Positions 1 through 9,144 of a stretch of 64,000 nt of DNA are shown in pieces. Every line of letters begins with the position of its first letter. Position 1 is the first letter of the stretch. Source of the DNA: Granulicella arctica. GTDB lineage: Bacteria > Acidobacteriota > Terriglobia > Terriglobales > Acidobacteriaceae. A program made the translations under genes and the position numbers. The stretch is from NCBI RefSeq assembly GCF_025685605.1, contig NZ_JAGTUT010000001.1, forward strand, positions 558,001-622,000, given 5' to 3'. The notes under the pieces are model-generated. The model had not been told where the DNA came from and made no database searches. It saw nothing but the letters and a program-made list of their open reading frames with translations.

Positions 1-513
1 CGAGTCACCACCGTCAACACCTTCATCGGCGCCTTCCCCGGAGCCCTGCCGCCGCTCATCGGCTGGACCGCCGCCCGCGGTGTCATCGAGTGGCCCGCCG
101 TCGCCCTCTTCGCTGTCCTCTTTGTCTGGCAGTTCCCCCACTTCATGGCCATCGGCTGGATGTATCGCGACGACTACGCCCGCGCCGGCATCCGTCTCAC
201 CCCCACACTGCCAAACACCGCCTACGCCGCCCGCTCCACCGTCGTCCAATCACTCTTCTACGCCGTCCTGATGATCCCCGTAAGCCTCTGGGCCGTCAGC
301 CTCGGAACCGCCGGGTACACCTACGGAGTCGCTGCCACACTCCTTGGCCTCGGCTATCTCTGGTACACCATCCGCTTCGCCCGCATCATTCGTCAGCCCG
401 ACGCAGCCATCTCGCGCCAGTACGCCCGCGACCTGCTCCGTGCATCCGTCATCTACCTTCCACTGCTTCTAGCCGCCATGATGCTCGACGCAAAAGGACG
501 ACTCCTCTTCTAA
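1..513 (+). CDS. ctaB: Haem O synthase (protohaem IX farnesyltransferase), 3' part
   Basis: The first 170 codons in the window are the C-terminal part of a UbiA-type membrane prenyltransferase; the start lies upstream of the window. The signature NTFIGAFPGALPPLIGW followed by WQFPHFMAIGWMYRDDYARAG is diagnostic of the CtaB/CyoE family, which farnesylates haem b to haem O, the precursor of haem A of terminal oxidases. Several hydrophobic segments follow and the protein ends in a short charged tail with TAA at 511-513. The next gene starts on the very next base, so the two are almost certainly cotranscribed and translationally coupled. Identity is seen directly from the motifs; only the missing 5' end is uncertain. 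Confidence 0.95.
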   Translation, partial: RVTTVNTFIGAFPGALPPLIGWTAARGVIEWPAVALFAVLFVWQFPHFMAIGWMYRDDYARAGIRLTPTLPNTAYAARSTVVQSLFYAVLMIPVSLWAVSLGTAGYTYGVAATLLGLGYLWYTIRFARIIRQPDAAISRQYARDLLRASVIYLPLLLAAMMLDAKGRLLF

Positions 514-1068
514 ATGGACAGCACCCTCACCAAGCCAAGCACGCTGCGCACCCCGCCCTCGGTCATCGCGACCATCATCGTCGTCAGCGCCCTGGCCAGC
601 GCGCTCATCTGCTATCTCGTCTACTTCCACGCACCCTCCGACGTCACCGGAACGCACCTCCGTTCCCTCCCGCTGCTGAACGCCGTCCTCAACGCGCTCT
701 CGACCATAGCGCTCCTCGTCGGCTTCACCTTCATCCGCAGCCGCCAGATCACGAAGCATCGTGCCGCCATGTTCACGGCCTTCTTCTTCTCCTCAATCTT
801 CCTCGTTTCGTATCTGCTCAACTTCACTCTCCACGGCGAGACGCACTTCAATCGCCTCAGCGCCTGGTGGCCGTTCTACTGGAAGCTGCTCGCCACGCAC
901 ATCCTCTGCTCCGTGCTCGCGCTTCCGCTCATCCTCATCACCTTCTTTCTTTCGCTCACCGGACGCTTTCCCGCCCACAAGCGGCTCGCCCGCTACACCT
1001 TTCCCATCTGGCTCTACGTCTCCGTCACCGGAGTCATCGTCTACGCCATGCAGGCCACGATCCACTAG
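514..1068 (+). CDS. DUF420 membrane protein (CtaM/YozB-like, oxidase maturation)
   Basis: This 184-residue integral membrane protein has about five hydrophobic segments and conserved histidines in or near them (for example in NFTLHGE and LLATHILC). The pattern matches the DUF420 family, whose Bacillus/Staphylococcus member YozB/CtaM is needed to mature haem-A-containing terminal oxidases. The ATG follows the ctaB stop with no intervening base (TAAATG), so it probably depends on ribosomes finishing ctaB. The ctaB-DUF420 pairing supports a role in haem-copper oxidase assembly at the cytoplasmic membrane. Family assignment is fairly secure; the exact function is inferred from the relatives. Confidence 0.85.
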   Translation: MDSTLTKPSTLRTPPSVIATIIVVSALASALICYLVYFHAPSDVTGTHLRSLPLLNAVLNALSTIALLVGFTFIRSRQITKHRAAMFTAFFFSSIFLVSYLLNFTLHGETHFNRLSAWWPFYWKLLATHILCSVLALPLILITFFLSLTGRFPAHKRLARYTFPIWLYVSVTGVIVYAMQATIH

Positions 1069-1095
1069 ACGAACCAAGCGAGCGCCCGAATCTCC

Positions 1096-1323
1096 ATGCA
1101 GTCAGACACACGCCAACTTCTCCGCACCGGCATCTACATCTTCGGCACCGGGGCCATCTCCGCCGCACTCATGCTCTATGCCTTCGGCGGAGTAAGCAAG
1201 CAAGGCCCACACACCAACTCCGGCTGGCTCGCCCTGGTCATCGCCCTCGGTTGCCTTCCCACCGGCACCCTGACCTTGACCCTCGGCCTGCTCAAGCTCC
1301 TCGGCGACCTGCGTCGCCGCTAG
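1096..1323 (+). CDS. Small two-helix membrane protein
   Basis: This 75-residue protein begins with a short polar segment, then a hydrophobic helix (about residues 11-30), a Gly/Asn-containing loop, and a second hydrophobic helix (about 43-65) ending in a positively charged LGDLRRR tail. That charge pattern favours cytoplasmic termini. It lies 27 bp after the DUF420 gene on the same strand and probably belongs to the same haem/oxidase operon. I do not recognise a named family. It could be a small oxidase-associated subunit, but that is only inferred from position. Confidence 0.6.
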   Translation: MQSDTRQLLRTGIYIFGTGAISAALMLYAFGGVSKQGPHTNSGWLALVIALGCLPTGTLTLTLGLLKLLGDLRRR

Positions 1324-1359
1324 GCGTCTGATATCCTCCCTCAGATTGGAGCGAGTATC

Positions 1360-2673
1360 GTGGCCGCGTTTTTAAGATCTGTCGTAGCAGCCACATTGCT
1401 CCTCTCTTGCCTCGCCTTCGGTCAGACTCCGACCCCGCAACTCTCGCCGCAAGCCGCCTACGACGAAGTCACGAAGCCGCTTGAGATCACCCGCCGCTCC
1501 ATCGGCAACTGGTCCGACGCCGAGACCGGCGCGCTCGGAATCGCCGTCAAGCAGGCGAGCGAGCAGTGCTCCACGCGCTCACCAGACCACTTTGCCGGAG
1601 ACGACCTCATCGCCTTTGCCCGCCTCTGCGCCCTCGGCCAGCAATGGCCCATCGTCAGCAGCGCTGCCGGACGCTACATCACCAATACCGACCCGACAAA
1701 GCCCCAACTCGCACAGGCTTACGCGTACCAAATCGATGCCAACCTGCATGCCAACGATCCCAAAGCCGCCCTCGCCAGCAGCCAGGCCATGTTGAAAGCA
1801 GTTCCGTACGAAGCCCTTGCAGACGAAGCCACCGACGAGGCGCTTCACTACCTGCAACTAGCCTTTACCCCAGACGCCCTAACGCTCTACGCAGACCGCG
1901 AGCCGCTGATCCTCGCTCTCCTCGCCGAGAGAAAGGCCAGCCCGAACGCAGTTCCCATCCACAAGCTCTACACCAACGGTCTCGCCTTTGCCGCGCTCCA
2001 GCAGCTAGCCGGATCAGCCGTCGATGCCGCAGTCACCGTCAAAGATGTGGACACCGCACTCGCCACCGTCACGCCTCTACCCAACGACGAGTCGATACTG
2101 ATCGCCGATGCCCGCCGCCAGTACGCTCTCCTCGGCAAACCGCTCCCACGAATACGACTCTCCGTCTCGCTCTACTCCCCAACCGAGACTCCGCGCATCA
2201 ATCGGGACTACGGCGCATCAACCGTCCTCTTCCTCTTCCCCGACTGGTGCGCGCAATGCATCCGCATGGGCCAAGCCTTCCTCCCAGCCCTCTTCCGCAT
2301 CAGCGAGAAGGACGTGCACCTCTACGGCCTACTGGCCCAGCCAACACCACCTGTCGCCGCACCACCGAAGACCACGCCCAAGCTGGCACTCGAACCCACA
2401 GCCCCGATAGCGCCAAAGACACCCGCCGAGATCCTCCGCGGCACCCCAACTCTTATCGTTCCGCCCGAAACCCTCGCCGAGTTCGCCGCCACCGACTTCC
2501 CTCTCCTCATCGCGACCGACCCCAAAGGGATCATCCGTTTCATCCAGCCAGCCTCTGAGAACGCCCTCAATCCAGGCGACTTCCTCGACCAGGTCATCGA
2601 CCACATCGCCCTCAAGTGGCCCCGCGAACCCTCCGCAAAGGCCGCCATCAAGGCTACTTCTACACAGCCCTGA
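1360..2673 (+). CDS. Secreted protein with C-terminal thioredoxin-like fold
   Basis: The product has 437 residues and starts with GTG. The N-terminus is a clear Sec signal peptide (FLRSVVAATLLLSCLAFGQ), so the protein acts outside the cytoplasm. Residues of about 30-250 are helix- and alanine-rich and look like TPR-type solenoid. From about 265 the sequence resembles a thioredoxin fold, with a beta-strand, VLFLFPDWCAQC (a CxxC redox pair) and a later TDPKGIIRFIQP strand. A Pro/Thr-rich insertion interrupts this domain (about residues 330-350). It may be a periplasmic thiol-disulfide protein; a substrate cannot be named. It follows the oxidase genes with a 36-bp gap, so operon membership is possible. 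Confidence 0.7.
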   Translation: MAAFLRSVVAATLLLSCLAFGQTPTPQLSPQAAYDEVTKPLEITRRSIGNWSDAETGALGIAVKQASEQCSTRSPDHFAGDDLIAFARLCALGQQWPIVSSAAGRYITNTDPTKPQLAQAYAYQIDANLHANDPKAALASSQAMLKAVPYEALADEATDEALHYLQLAFTPDALTLYADREPLILALLAERKASPNAVPIHKLYTNGLAFAALQQLAGSAVDAAVTVKDVDTALATVTPLPNDESILIADARRQYALLGKPLPRIRLSVSLYSPTETPRINRDYGASTVLFLFPDWCAQCIRMGQAFLPALFRISEKDVHLYGLLAQPTPPVAAPPKTTPKLALEPTAPIAPKTPAEILRGTPTLIVPPETLAEFAATDFPLLIATDPKGIIRFIQPASENALNPGDFLDQVIDHIALKWPREPSAKAAIKATSTQP

Positions 2674-2739
2674 GCCCTTGCCCACTGGCTCCCATCTGCT
2701 ATCCTCAACGTTGCGAACCTTCGAACTGGAGCACCCCAT

Positions 2740-3219
2740 ATGGCAAAAGGCGTCAATAAAGTCCTTCTTCTCGGCAACGTCGGTAAAGATCCCGAAATGC
2801 GCGCTACCGCAGGCGGAACCCAGGTTGCGAGCTTCACGTTGGCCACGGCCGACCGCGCAAAGGACGCACAGGGCAACTGGGCCGACAAGACCGAGTGGCA
2901 CAATCTCGTAGCGTTCAATCGCACCGCCGAGATCGTCCGCGACTACGTCAAGAAGGGCACGCAGATCTACGTCGAAGGCAAAATCCAGACGCGTTCCTGG
3001 GATGACAAAGAATCAGGCCAGAAGAAGTATCGGACCGAGATTTTGGTTAATGAACTTACCCTCCTCGGCAAGGGCGGCGGCGACGGAGCATCCAGCGGCA
3101 GCAGCGCATCAAGCGGCGGCTATTCTCGCTCCAACATCGCCAGCTACGATCAGAGAGCCCCCGCAACCCAGCCAGACTACGCCGACACTGGCATCACCGA
3201 CGACGACATTCCCTTCTAA
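2740..3219 (+). CDS. ssb: Single-stranded DNA-binding protein
   Basis: This is a typical 159-residue bacterial SSB. The OB-fold N-terminus reads MAKGVNKVLLLGNVGKDPE, followed by the WADKTEWHNLVAFNRTAEI block and YVEGKIQTRSW. A Gly/Ser-rich flexible linker (about residues 113-130) leads to the acidic tail DDDIPF, which recruits replication and repair partners. It coats single-stranded DNA during replication, repair and recombination. The gene stands alone and its stop codon overlaps the stop of the convergent P450 gene by a few bases. Length and both ends match the family exactly. Confidence 0.97.
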   Translation: MAKGVNKVLLLGNVGKDPEMRATAGGTQVASFTLATADRAKDAQGNWADKTEWHNLVAFNRTAEIVRDYVKKGTQIYVEGKIQTRSWDDKESGQKKYRTEILVNELTLLGKGGGDGASSGSSASSGGYSRSNIASYDQRAPATQPDYADTGITDDDIPF

Positions 3220-4655
3220 ACCCTACCGCTCAGGCGTTCCAGTCTGAGCGGTACCGCATGCTTTGGACGGATCGTGAAGCGAGGCAGCAACTCAAGATCC
3301 TCCGGCGATCCCTCTGGCAGCGACAGCCGCCAATGCTGCACCACCGTGGCCAGCATCAACACTGCCTCCATCCACGCAAAGCCCTCGCCAATGCACTGGC
3401 GCGTTCCCCCGCCGAATGGGAAGTAAGCGAACTTGGGCCGTGCCGCCTTGGCCTGGTCGGTGAAGCGCTCCGGATCGAAGCGTTCCGGCTCGGGATAAAA
3501 TCGCGCATCATGCTGAACCACGGTCGGCGAAGTCACAAGAGCCGATCCCTTCGGAATAAACAGCCCTGAGCGCATCGTGTAATCCTCCATAGCCGTTCGT
3601 GCGCTGATCCATGCCGGAGGATACATCCGCATCGACTCCGCAAACACCCGCGCAACATAGCCTAGCTTCGGATAGTCACCCGCCCTCGGCGCGGCATCTC
3701 CAATCCCGTCAAACACCTGCTCCCGCATTCGCTCCTGCACGTCAGGATGCTTCGCAATCAGCCAGAGCGCAAAGGTAAGCGCGCTCGCGGTCGTCTCGTG
3801 CCCAGCCATCAGGATCGTCAACGCCTCGTCCCGAGCTTGCCGATCGTCCATGCGCCCCTCATCATCCTTCGCGCCCAGCAGCATGGCGAGCAGGTCATCC
3901 TTCGGCTCCCGACCATCCGCTTCTTCCCGGCGTCGCTCGCCGATAATCCCGTAGATTAGAGCGTCGAGCGCCGTAAGCGCTCGCTTCATGCCAGGCATCG
4001 GCCCAATTGGCAGCTTCTCGAGCAGCGTCGCTCCAGGCAGCAGAGCGTACGGCAGATAGTCGTTAAAGGTCTTCATTGAATCGACAAAGGTCTGGATATC
4101 GGGGCGGACATCGGTCCCGAGCAGGCAGCGACTGGTGATCCGCAACGTTAGCGCGACCATCTCCTCATGCGCCTCGATGCTCGCGCCATCCTCCCACCTG
4201 GCCGTCATCTCTTCCGTGATCCGGACGATCGTTGCACCATAACCAGCAATGCGCGATCTGTGAAAGGCAGGCTGCGCAAGCTTACGCTGCCGAATATGAA
4301 TTGGGTCCTCACTTGTCAGCAATCCGTCGCCGAGAATCCCTCGCGCCCGCCGCAGAACGATGCCGCGACTATGACGCGACGCATCGCCAATAAGTAAGTC
4401 CTGAATATCGTCAGGATGATTAAACTGAAACTGGCGGTAGCCGTAGGGGGTACGGAAGCTCAGCACGTCCCCATAGATATCTTTGTTCTGTTGGAGACCT
4501 TCCGGCGAATCAACTGCGAAGAGCTTCCCGATTCGTAGGCGTCCAAAGAGTGAAGGACCTGCGGGGAAGCTGGAACGGTGTTCTTCAGCAACGTTGGATA
4601 ATGCCTCTTCCTTCGCCAAGCCCAAATCTCCCATTAGCTTATAGACAGCAGTCAT
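3216..4655 (-). CDS. Cytochrome P450
   Basis: This is a soluble bacterial P450 of about 479 residues. The I-helix oxygen-binding motif is AGHETTAS, the K-helix ExxR appears in ESMRMYPPAW, and the haem-thiolate loop is FGGGTRQCIG with the ligand Cys near residue 421. The overall layout (early RQRKLAQPAFHRSRI, helix-C region) resembles CYP102/CYP110-like fatty-acid or terpenoid hydroxylases, but the substrate cannot be read from sequence. I chose the ATG at 4655; an in-frame TTG at 4694 would add 13 unlikely residues. No ferredoxin or reductase is adjacent, so redox partners must be encoded elsewhere. The 3' end overlaps the ssb stop. Confidence 0.93.
   Translation of the reverse strand: MTAVYKLMGDLGLAKEEALSNVAEEHRSSFPAGPSLFGRLRIGKLFAVDSPEGLQQNKDIYGDVLSFRTPYGYRQFQFNHPDDIQDLLIGDASRHSRGIVLRRARGILGDGLLTSEDPIHIRQRKLAQPAFHRSRIAGYGATIVRITEEMTARWEDGASIEAHEEMVALTLRITSRCLLGTDVRPDIQTFVDSMKTFNDYLPYALLPGATLLEKLPIGPMPGMKRALTALDALIYGIIGERRREEADGREPKDDLLAMLLGAKDDEGRMDDRQARDEALTILMAGHETTASALTFALWLIAKHPDVQERMREQVFDGIGDAAPRAGDYPKLGYVARVFAESMRMYPPAWISARTAMEDYTMRSGLFIPKGSALVTSPTVVQHDARFYPEPERFDPERFTDQAKAARPKFAYFPFGGGTRQCIGEGFAWMEAVLMLATVVQHWRLSLPEGSPEDLELLPRFTIRPKHAVPLRLERLSGRV
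3224..3253. terminator. Perfect inverted repeat between convergent ssb and P450
   Basis: The arms TACCGCTCAG and CTGAGCGGTA (10 bp, perfect) flank a 10-base loop, starting 5 bp after the ssb stop. The position fits a terminator for ssb. The repeat lies inside the last codons of the P450 gene on the other strand, so it doubles as coding sequence. There is no strong T-run, so an intrinsic mechanism is not certain. Confidence 0.5.
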
Positions 4656-4778
4656 CACTATTGAGAGCGTAGATCGCTGACAAATTGCTCCCAAGTCCGA
4701 CTACTGCTTCAGATGCAAAATAATACGGCGAGATCAACGCACATCGGAATCGTCCCAATTCTTACTCTAAGTGAATCG

Positions 4779-5834
4779 CTAAGTCTTGGTTGACCGCTGA
4801 ACCAATTCCCTGAGGCAGACTACCGCTTGATCGATATCCTCATATCGCAATTCATAGGCATCAATCTTTGCAAGATGCTGCAGCACACGAGACTGCAGAT
4901 AGCGCACCTCAGGTACAGGAAAGAGCTCCTCGTAAAAAGACCTATATGCTGTGCCAGCGGGAAGCAACACAAGCTCGGCAGCCTCGATTGGCTGTCGCCT
5001 GAGAAAGATGGCGGCTCCTACTAAAGCCTCCCGCGAAGTGAGCATCCATGGGAAGTGTAAAGTTGGAATCTCGATCGATGGTTTACCGGCCGCACGCGGT
5101 GTAAGGTCGTAGTGACCTATCTCTGGAAAGAGATCACGCGCAGATGGACGAAAGCGCACTTGGCGAGAGTTGCCAACAACACGCACTGCGGTAGCATCAT
5201 CGACTAGAAAGCTTCCATCATCTGAAGTGTAGATCCACCCCGCCCTGGCGCATGCGTACGCCAGCGAAGATTTACCCGCCCCGGAAGGCCCGTTAAGCAA
5301 CACGCCAAACCCCTTAAGACTGACACAAGCAGCGTGTAACCCGACAGCATGAGACATGCCCACAAGAAGATTTGCAACGGGATCAAGAAAGTAATAATGA
5401 AGATAATCATGATGCTTGAGGGTGTTGCGGCTGAGATAAGTCGTAGAAAATTTGGCTATCAGGTCACAAGCAGCGTGATTGCTTAGATCTGCAACAATCG
5501 AGACTAGATGACGACTTGCCCGCATAACAGGAGTCGGAGGGCATCCGCCATCTTTACTGTCACCGACCCGTATCTCGATCCGAAACATTTGCCCCGCATA
5601 TAGCTGTCCCGCATTTCCCCAGCACCGACTGGCTATCTCCAGAACCTCACGCTCATTGGTCACAATCTCTATAGCAAAGCCAAGTGGATAAAACACGGCT
5701 CTCTCGGACAAGACCCATTTGCAGCGTAATGGATCATCGTCAGCTAGAACTTCTCTAATTGCTACAGATAGTCCGATCCCGGAGGCACTTCGCTCTGAAC
5801 CTTTCTCAACCACAGTGACATCCCTTTCTCGCAT
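4779..5834 (-). CDS. HprK-like serine kinase of polysaccharide clusters
   Basis: The product has about 351 residues. A C-terminal P-loop, GVLLNGPSGAGKSSLAYA (about residues 190-207), followed by YTSDDGSFLVDD, resembles the HPr kinase/phosphorylase C-terminal fold. The N-terminal half resembles the substrate domain of HprK-related proteins found in exopolysaccharide and exosortase loci, not the true PTS regulator. It is the last gene of the polysaccharide operon, 58 bp after the WecG-type gene. ATG at 5834 is preferred; a TTG at 5852 is possible. It may phosphorylate a protein or sugar needed for polymer assembly, but no target is known for this subgroup. The family call is reasonably sure, the role is not. 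Confidence 0.7.
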   Translation of the reverse strand: MRERDVTVVEKGSERSASGIGLSVAIREVLADDDPLRCKWVLSERAVFYPLGFAIEIVTNEREVLEIASRCWGNAGQLYAGQMFRIEIRVGDSKDGGCPPTPVMRASRHLVSIVADLSNHAACDLIAKFSTTYLSRNTLKHHDYLHYYFLDPVANLLVGMSHAVGLHAACVSLKGFGVLLNGPSGAGKSSLAYACARAGWIYTSDDGSFLVDDATAVRVVGNSRQVRFRPSARDLFPEIGHYDLTPRAAGKPSIEIPTLHFPWMLTSREALVGAAIFLRRQPIEAAELVLLPAGTAYRSFYEELFPVPEVRYLQSRVLQHLAKIDAYELRYEDIDQAVVCLRELVQRSTKT

Positions 5835-5892
5835 CTGGTCGCCTGACAACAATCAATCCCGAAGGACATCAGATAAATGTCAGTCAGTAACT

Positions 5893-6738
5893 CTAGGGCC
5901 GCGCAGAACCAACGCCCACACCTTCGGACGTGTGGGTCTTTCTACCCTGCTCCAGCATCCGATTAGCCTCATAGGATTTGAACCCTGTAAGTTGTAACGA
6001 TATGTGAAAGAGAAACGCAGGAACGTTCATCAGGTATCTCTTCCAAAGGTGTTTGGGATCCTGGAAGAAACGGTGCAGCCACTGGAAACCCGCTTGCTTG
6101 ATCCATTCAGAACAATCAGCTATGCGACCCGTGTGAAAATCAAAAGCCGCTCCCACAGCAAACATCAAAGTGGTGTCTAGTAGTGGCAGATAGCGGCTCA
6201 TAAAGTGCTCTTGTTTCGGAGTACTTATACCTACCCACACGATGTCAGGTCGAAGAAGATTGACCGAAGAGACAAATGCCTCCTCCTGAGCTAAGGACAT
6301 TGCCTCAAAGGGAGGCATGAAGGTCCCTACAACTTTTACAGATGGGAATCTCTTTTCCAATTGTGCTCGAAGTTCCACGGCTATACCCTCTTTACCTCCG
6401 CACAGAAAATGAGAGTAACCTCGGAACTCTTCCCTTGAGATAACCTCAAGCATAAGGTCCGGCCCAGTAACACGCCTCATCCCCGCGTGTCCCTGATGGC
6501 GACCGACCCAAACTGTGGGCATACCATCTGGAGCAGTCAGGCTTGCATTATTAATAATGTTCGCCAGAACCGGATTTCGTTTGCATTCCATTACACCGTG
6601 GACGCCCACAAGGCAAACGTATCCCTTAAGACGATGTCTCAAGCTATACGCTAAACGCGTCAAAGCCCCCTCCATGTCGACGGCATCTATAGAGACACCA
6701 AGCACGTTCGCTTTCTTGTCTTCAGTACAAAGGATCAT
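5893..6738 (-). CDS. WecG/TagA/CpsF family glycosyltransferase (GT26)
   Basis: This is a 281-residue membrane-associated transferase. The start at 6738 gives the classic family N-terminus (NVLGVSIDAVDMEGAL) and has an AGAGGG ribosome site just upstream; a longer frame from 6813 would overlap its neighbour by 92 bp. Recognisable blocks are LTAPDGMPTVW, RVTGPDLM, FLCGGKEG, PDIVWVGISTPKQE and VGAAFDFHTG. Relatives transfer ManNAc(A) or a similar sugar to a lipid-linked GlcNAc as an early step of enterobacterial common antigen, teichoic acid or exopolysaccharide synthesis at the inner face of the membrane. It overlaps the GT4 gene end by 17 bp. The exact donor sugar is not readable. Confidence 0.9.
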   Translation of the reverse strand: MILCTEDKKANVLGVSIDAVDMEGALTRLAYSLRHRLKGYVCLVGVHGVMECKRNPVLANIINNASLTAPDGMPTVWVGRHQGHAGMRRVTGPDLMLEVISREEFRGYSHFLCGGKEGIAVELRAQLEKRFPSVKVVGTFMPPFEAMSLAQEEAFVSSVNLLRPDIVWVGISTPKQEHFMSRYLPLLDTTLMFAVGAAFDFHTGRIADCSEWIKQAGFQWLHRFFQDPKHLWKRYLMNVPAFLFHISLQLTGFKSYEANRMLEQGRKTHTSEGVGVGSARP

Positions 6739-7915
6739 TTGCGCCCTCTTGCACCGATCGGGCCGGTGCCCCGTGCCATCCTCTTTCTTTTCCCTCAGCG
6801 ATAAGGCACTCATACAAATCCAGGTAGCTTTGAGCGATGTGCGCCAGCGAAAACCGCTCTACAAGAGGCACCGGCAATGGTGGTCTATCTAAAACATCAA
6901 GGCAGGTATCAACAAAACACTGTTCGGCTGAGTCATCCAACGGAACATAATTGCAGTAGGAAGCTCCAACTTCCCGAAACGCAGCTATATCGGAGCAAAC
7001 AACCTGAGTTCCATGAATTATCGCCTCAACTATTGGCATTCCAAACCCTTCCACCAGGGAAGGAGCAAGCAGAAATCTACATTTATCGTAAAACCAACCC
7101 AGCTCTGCATCCGAGACATCACAGAGAAAAACAACTCTTTTCTCCAACTTCAAGAGTTGAACCAATTTCTGAATACTTCTAGTTTCTGGACCCTCCATAC
7201 CAATCAAAACAAGAAGCATATTTGCTGGGAACTGGCTTCTAGAGATGAGCTCCCTGAAGATCTCTAAAGCAAAGCAGATATTTTTATTGCGCCGGTGCTG
7301 TGCCACACACAGAATAAATGGATTCGTACTCACGATAGCTGAGCAATGATGAGAAAACTCAGTGCGCTCACACAGATCAACACTGTTGTAGACAACTTTC
7401 GTTTTAAAGACGAGGCTCCTGTCCGTAATCTCCTCCAAGCGTCTCGCAGTGCTCTCTGAGACACAGGCAATAGCATTTACAGAACAAAGACACTGTCGAA
7501 GAATGATTCGGTTTGCAAATACTTTAGGAAAGCCAAAGTTCGCTGGAATATCATAGGGATAGAGATCATGTAGTGAAACAACCACCGGACAGGTAAAGCT
7601 CTGGTTCCTATGGGGTACAGGGTAAGCAAGATGCACTATCTCCGGTTCTAGCGCTAGAGCCAATTTTGGCAATTCAAAGTAATACCAGAAATTTCGTTTC
7701 AGCGAAGATTTTGCTATGAAGACAGGATGCAAACGCAATCGAGGGTCCAGCGTTGGCATTGACTGTAACAGTGAAGGCATCTGCCACTCCGCAGCAACCA
7801 AATTAATTTCAGAAATCTCGGAGCATGTCAGTAGACCCAAAACAATATTTACAGCATGACGCGGTATACCAGACAGATGACCAGTGGAAGAGACCGCGAC
7901 AACCATCACTTTCAT
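6722..7915 (-). CDS. GT4-type glycosyltransferase
   Basis: This 397-residue GT-B enzyme has an N-terminal Rossmann domain with a glycine-rich acceptor loop (VSSTGHLSGIPRH), an acceptor-side SLHDLYPYD block, the donor-domain start PFILCVAQHRRNKN, and the retaining-transferase EX7E signature in VEGFGMPIVEAI. It should add a hexose to the growing lipid-linked repeat unit in the cytoplasm. Its start codon overlaps the stop of the preceding ligase/polymerase gene by 4 bp, and its own end overlaps the WecG-type gene. The sugar specificity is unknown. Confidence 0.9.
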   Translation of the reverse strand: MKVMVVAVSSTGHLSGIPRHAVNIVLGLLTCSEISEINLVAAEWQMPSLLQSMPTLDPRLRLHPVFIAKSSLKRNFWYYFELPKLALALEPEIVHLAYPVPHRNQSFTCPVVVSLHDLYPYDIPANFGFPKVFANRIILRQCLCSVNAIACVSESTARRLEEITDRSLVFKTKVVYNSVDLCERTEFSHHCSAIVSTNPFILCVAQHRRNKNICFALEIFRELISRSQFPANMLLVLIGMEGPETRSIQKLVQLLKLEKRVVFLCDVSDAELGWFYDKCRFLLAPSLVEGFGMPIVEAIIHGTQVVCSDIAAFREVGASYCNYVPLDDSAEQCFVDTCLDVLDRPPLPVPLVERFSLAHIAQSYLDLYECLIAEGKERGWHGAPARSVQEGANDPLY

Positions 7916-9144
7916 ATCGACTCCTCTCGCTGGAAGGATCTTGACGGCGAAGAATCAGTTCCACGCAGACTGAGGCTGAGAAGCGTAATTGCCCAAAGCG
8001 GCAGCGAAATATCAAACACCTCTGTGTCTGTTAAGCCTCGAATAGCTACAAAGAGCAATAATCCAAATAAAAGGATTTTTATAGGCTGCGATTCGAGCTT
8101 CCGAACTTGATCGTAAAGGCTGAAGTAGAGGCCAGCCAGCATCAACACACCTACAACACCATAGGCGTAGAACTGCTGCAAAACCTCATTGTGAGCATGT
8201 CTTGCTTCGAACAGTCCAAAGGATGGAATCACCTTCCATACCGAATGAAACCCATGACCGATCCAAGGATGGTCAAGTGCTCGATCAAAAATAACTGCCC
8301 AGATCCCTATTCTTCCGGTCAGAGTTTCTGCTTGATTCCCCGCATTTGTATAAACATCGTAGTAAGCCTCGAGCAAGGGTAGAAAAGCAGCCATGCCCAC
8401 ACTAACAAACAATGCAATGATGACTTTATTCTTGCGGCGAATAGTCTTGCTAAAAACAAGGATAAGAACCTCTCCAAATACGAATGCAATGATTGAAGTC
8501 TTACTAAGACTCCGAACGAGGGTCACCGCGAGAAGTATTGCCGCCCAGCCCCACTTGGGCGCTTGCTTGATCACCAGATATTGAGCAAAGAAGATTGCGA
8601 ACGCGCATAGATAACCAATTTGGTTAGGTCCTAAAAGTTCCTCGTCTCCTAGTCGAAGGTCAGATTGTGCGGGAAGAACCCACGCCAACAATCCAACAGC
8701 ACAGGATCCGATGACGTAGCCTTTCATGAGCGATAGTGAGACCTCATCGGAATCATCCGCTCGCAACAGAAAAACAACAATAGCTACATCGGCAGCCATG
8801 GCGGTCCAATAAGCAAGCGCAGCCGATATCGACATCGCTTCGGTCCAGAAAAGACTACAAACTGAGAAACAAAGATATCCGACTACCCAGCGCACGCAGG
8901 CAGCCTGGAGGATAGGCTGATAGCTCACATCTGCGGGACCAAATGCGCAGAAGGCGGTCCAGCCAAGCAAAAACATATTTAAGGCGATTCCTAATGCGGC
9001 TCCAACCTGCGCATCTGCGTGAAAGCCTCGCACAGAAATGAGGGTAATGATGAGCCTAAATGAGAAGAAAAATCCCACAATCATAGAAAGCACCCTGCCA
9101 GATCTGATGATCGGCGAATCGAACAATGTAGCACTCGCAATCAT
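7912..9144 (-). CDS. O-antigen ligase/polymerase-like membrane protein
   Basis: The product is about 410 residues with ten or more hydrophobic segments and a large periplasmic loop carrying TGRIGIWAVIFDRALDHPWIGHGF and EARHAHNEVLQQFYAYG. This R..W......P..G.G...H N pattern is characteristic of the WaaL/Wzy (PF04932) family. It therefore polymerises repeat units or ligates polymer at the periplasmic face. The start at 9144 makes an ATGA overlap with the flippase stop and is preceded by GGGGA; an upstream start at 9192 is less likely. With Wzz and a flippase in the operon, a Wzy polymerase role is slightly favoured over ligase. Confidence 0.88.
   Translation of the reverse strand: MIASATLFDSPIIRSGRVLSMIVGFFFSFRLIITLISVRGFHADAQVGAALGIALNMFLLGWTAFCAFGPADVSYQPILQAACVRWVVGYLCFSVCSLFWTEAMSISAALAYWTAMAADVAIVVFLLRADDSDEVSLSLMKGYVIGSCAVGLLAWVLPAQSDLRLGDEELLGPNQIGYLCAFAIFFAQYLVIKQAPKWGWAAILLAVTLVRSLSKTSIIAFVFGEVLILVFSKTIRRKNKVIIALFVSVGMAAFLPLLEAYYDVYTNAGNQAETLTGRIGIWAVIFDRALDHPWIGHGFHSVWKVIPSFGLFEARHAHNEVLQQFYAYGVVGVLMLAGLYFSLYDQVRKLESQPIKILLFGLLLFVAIRGLTDTEVFDISLPLWAITLLSLSLRGTDSSPSRSFQREESI

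Noticed and set aside
90..1331. 413-codon plus-strand frame rich in Arg/His/Pro
   Set aside because: It is an out-of-frame shadow of ctaB, the DUF420 gene and the small membrane gene.
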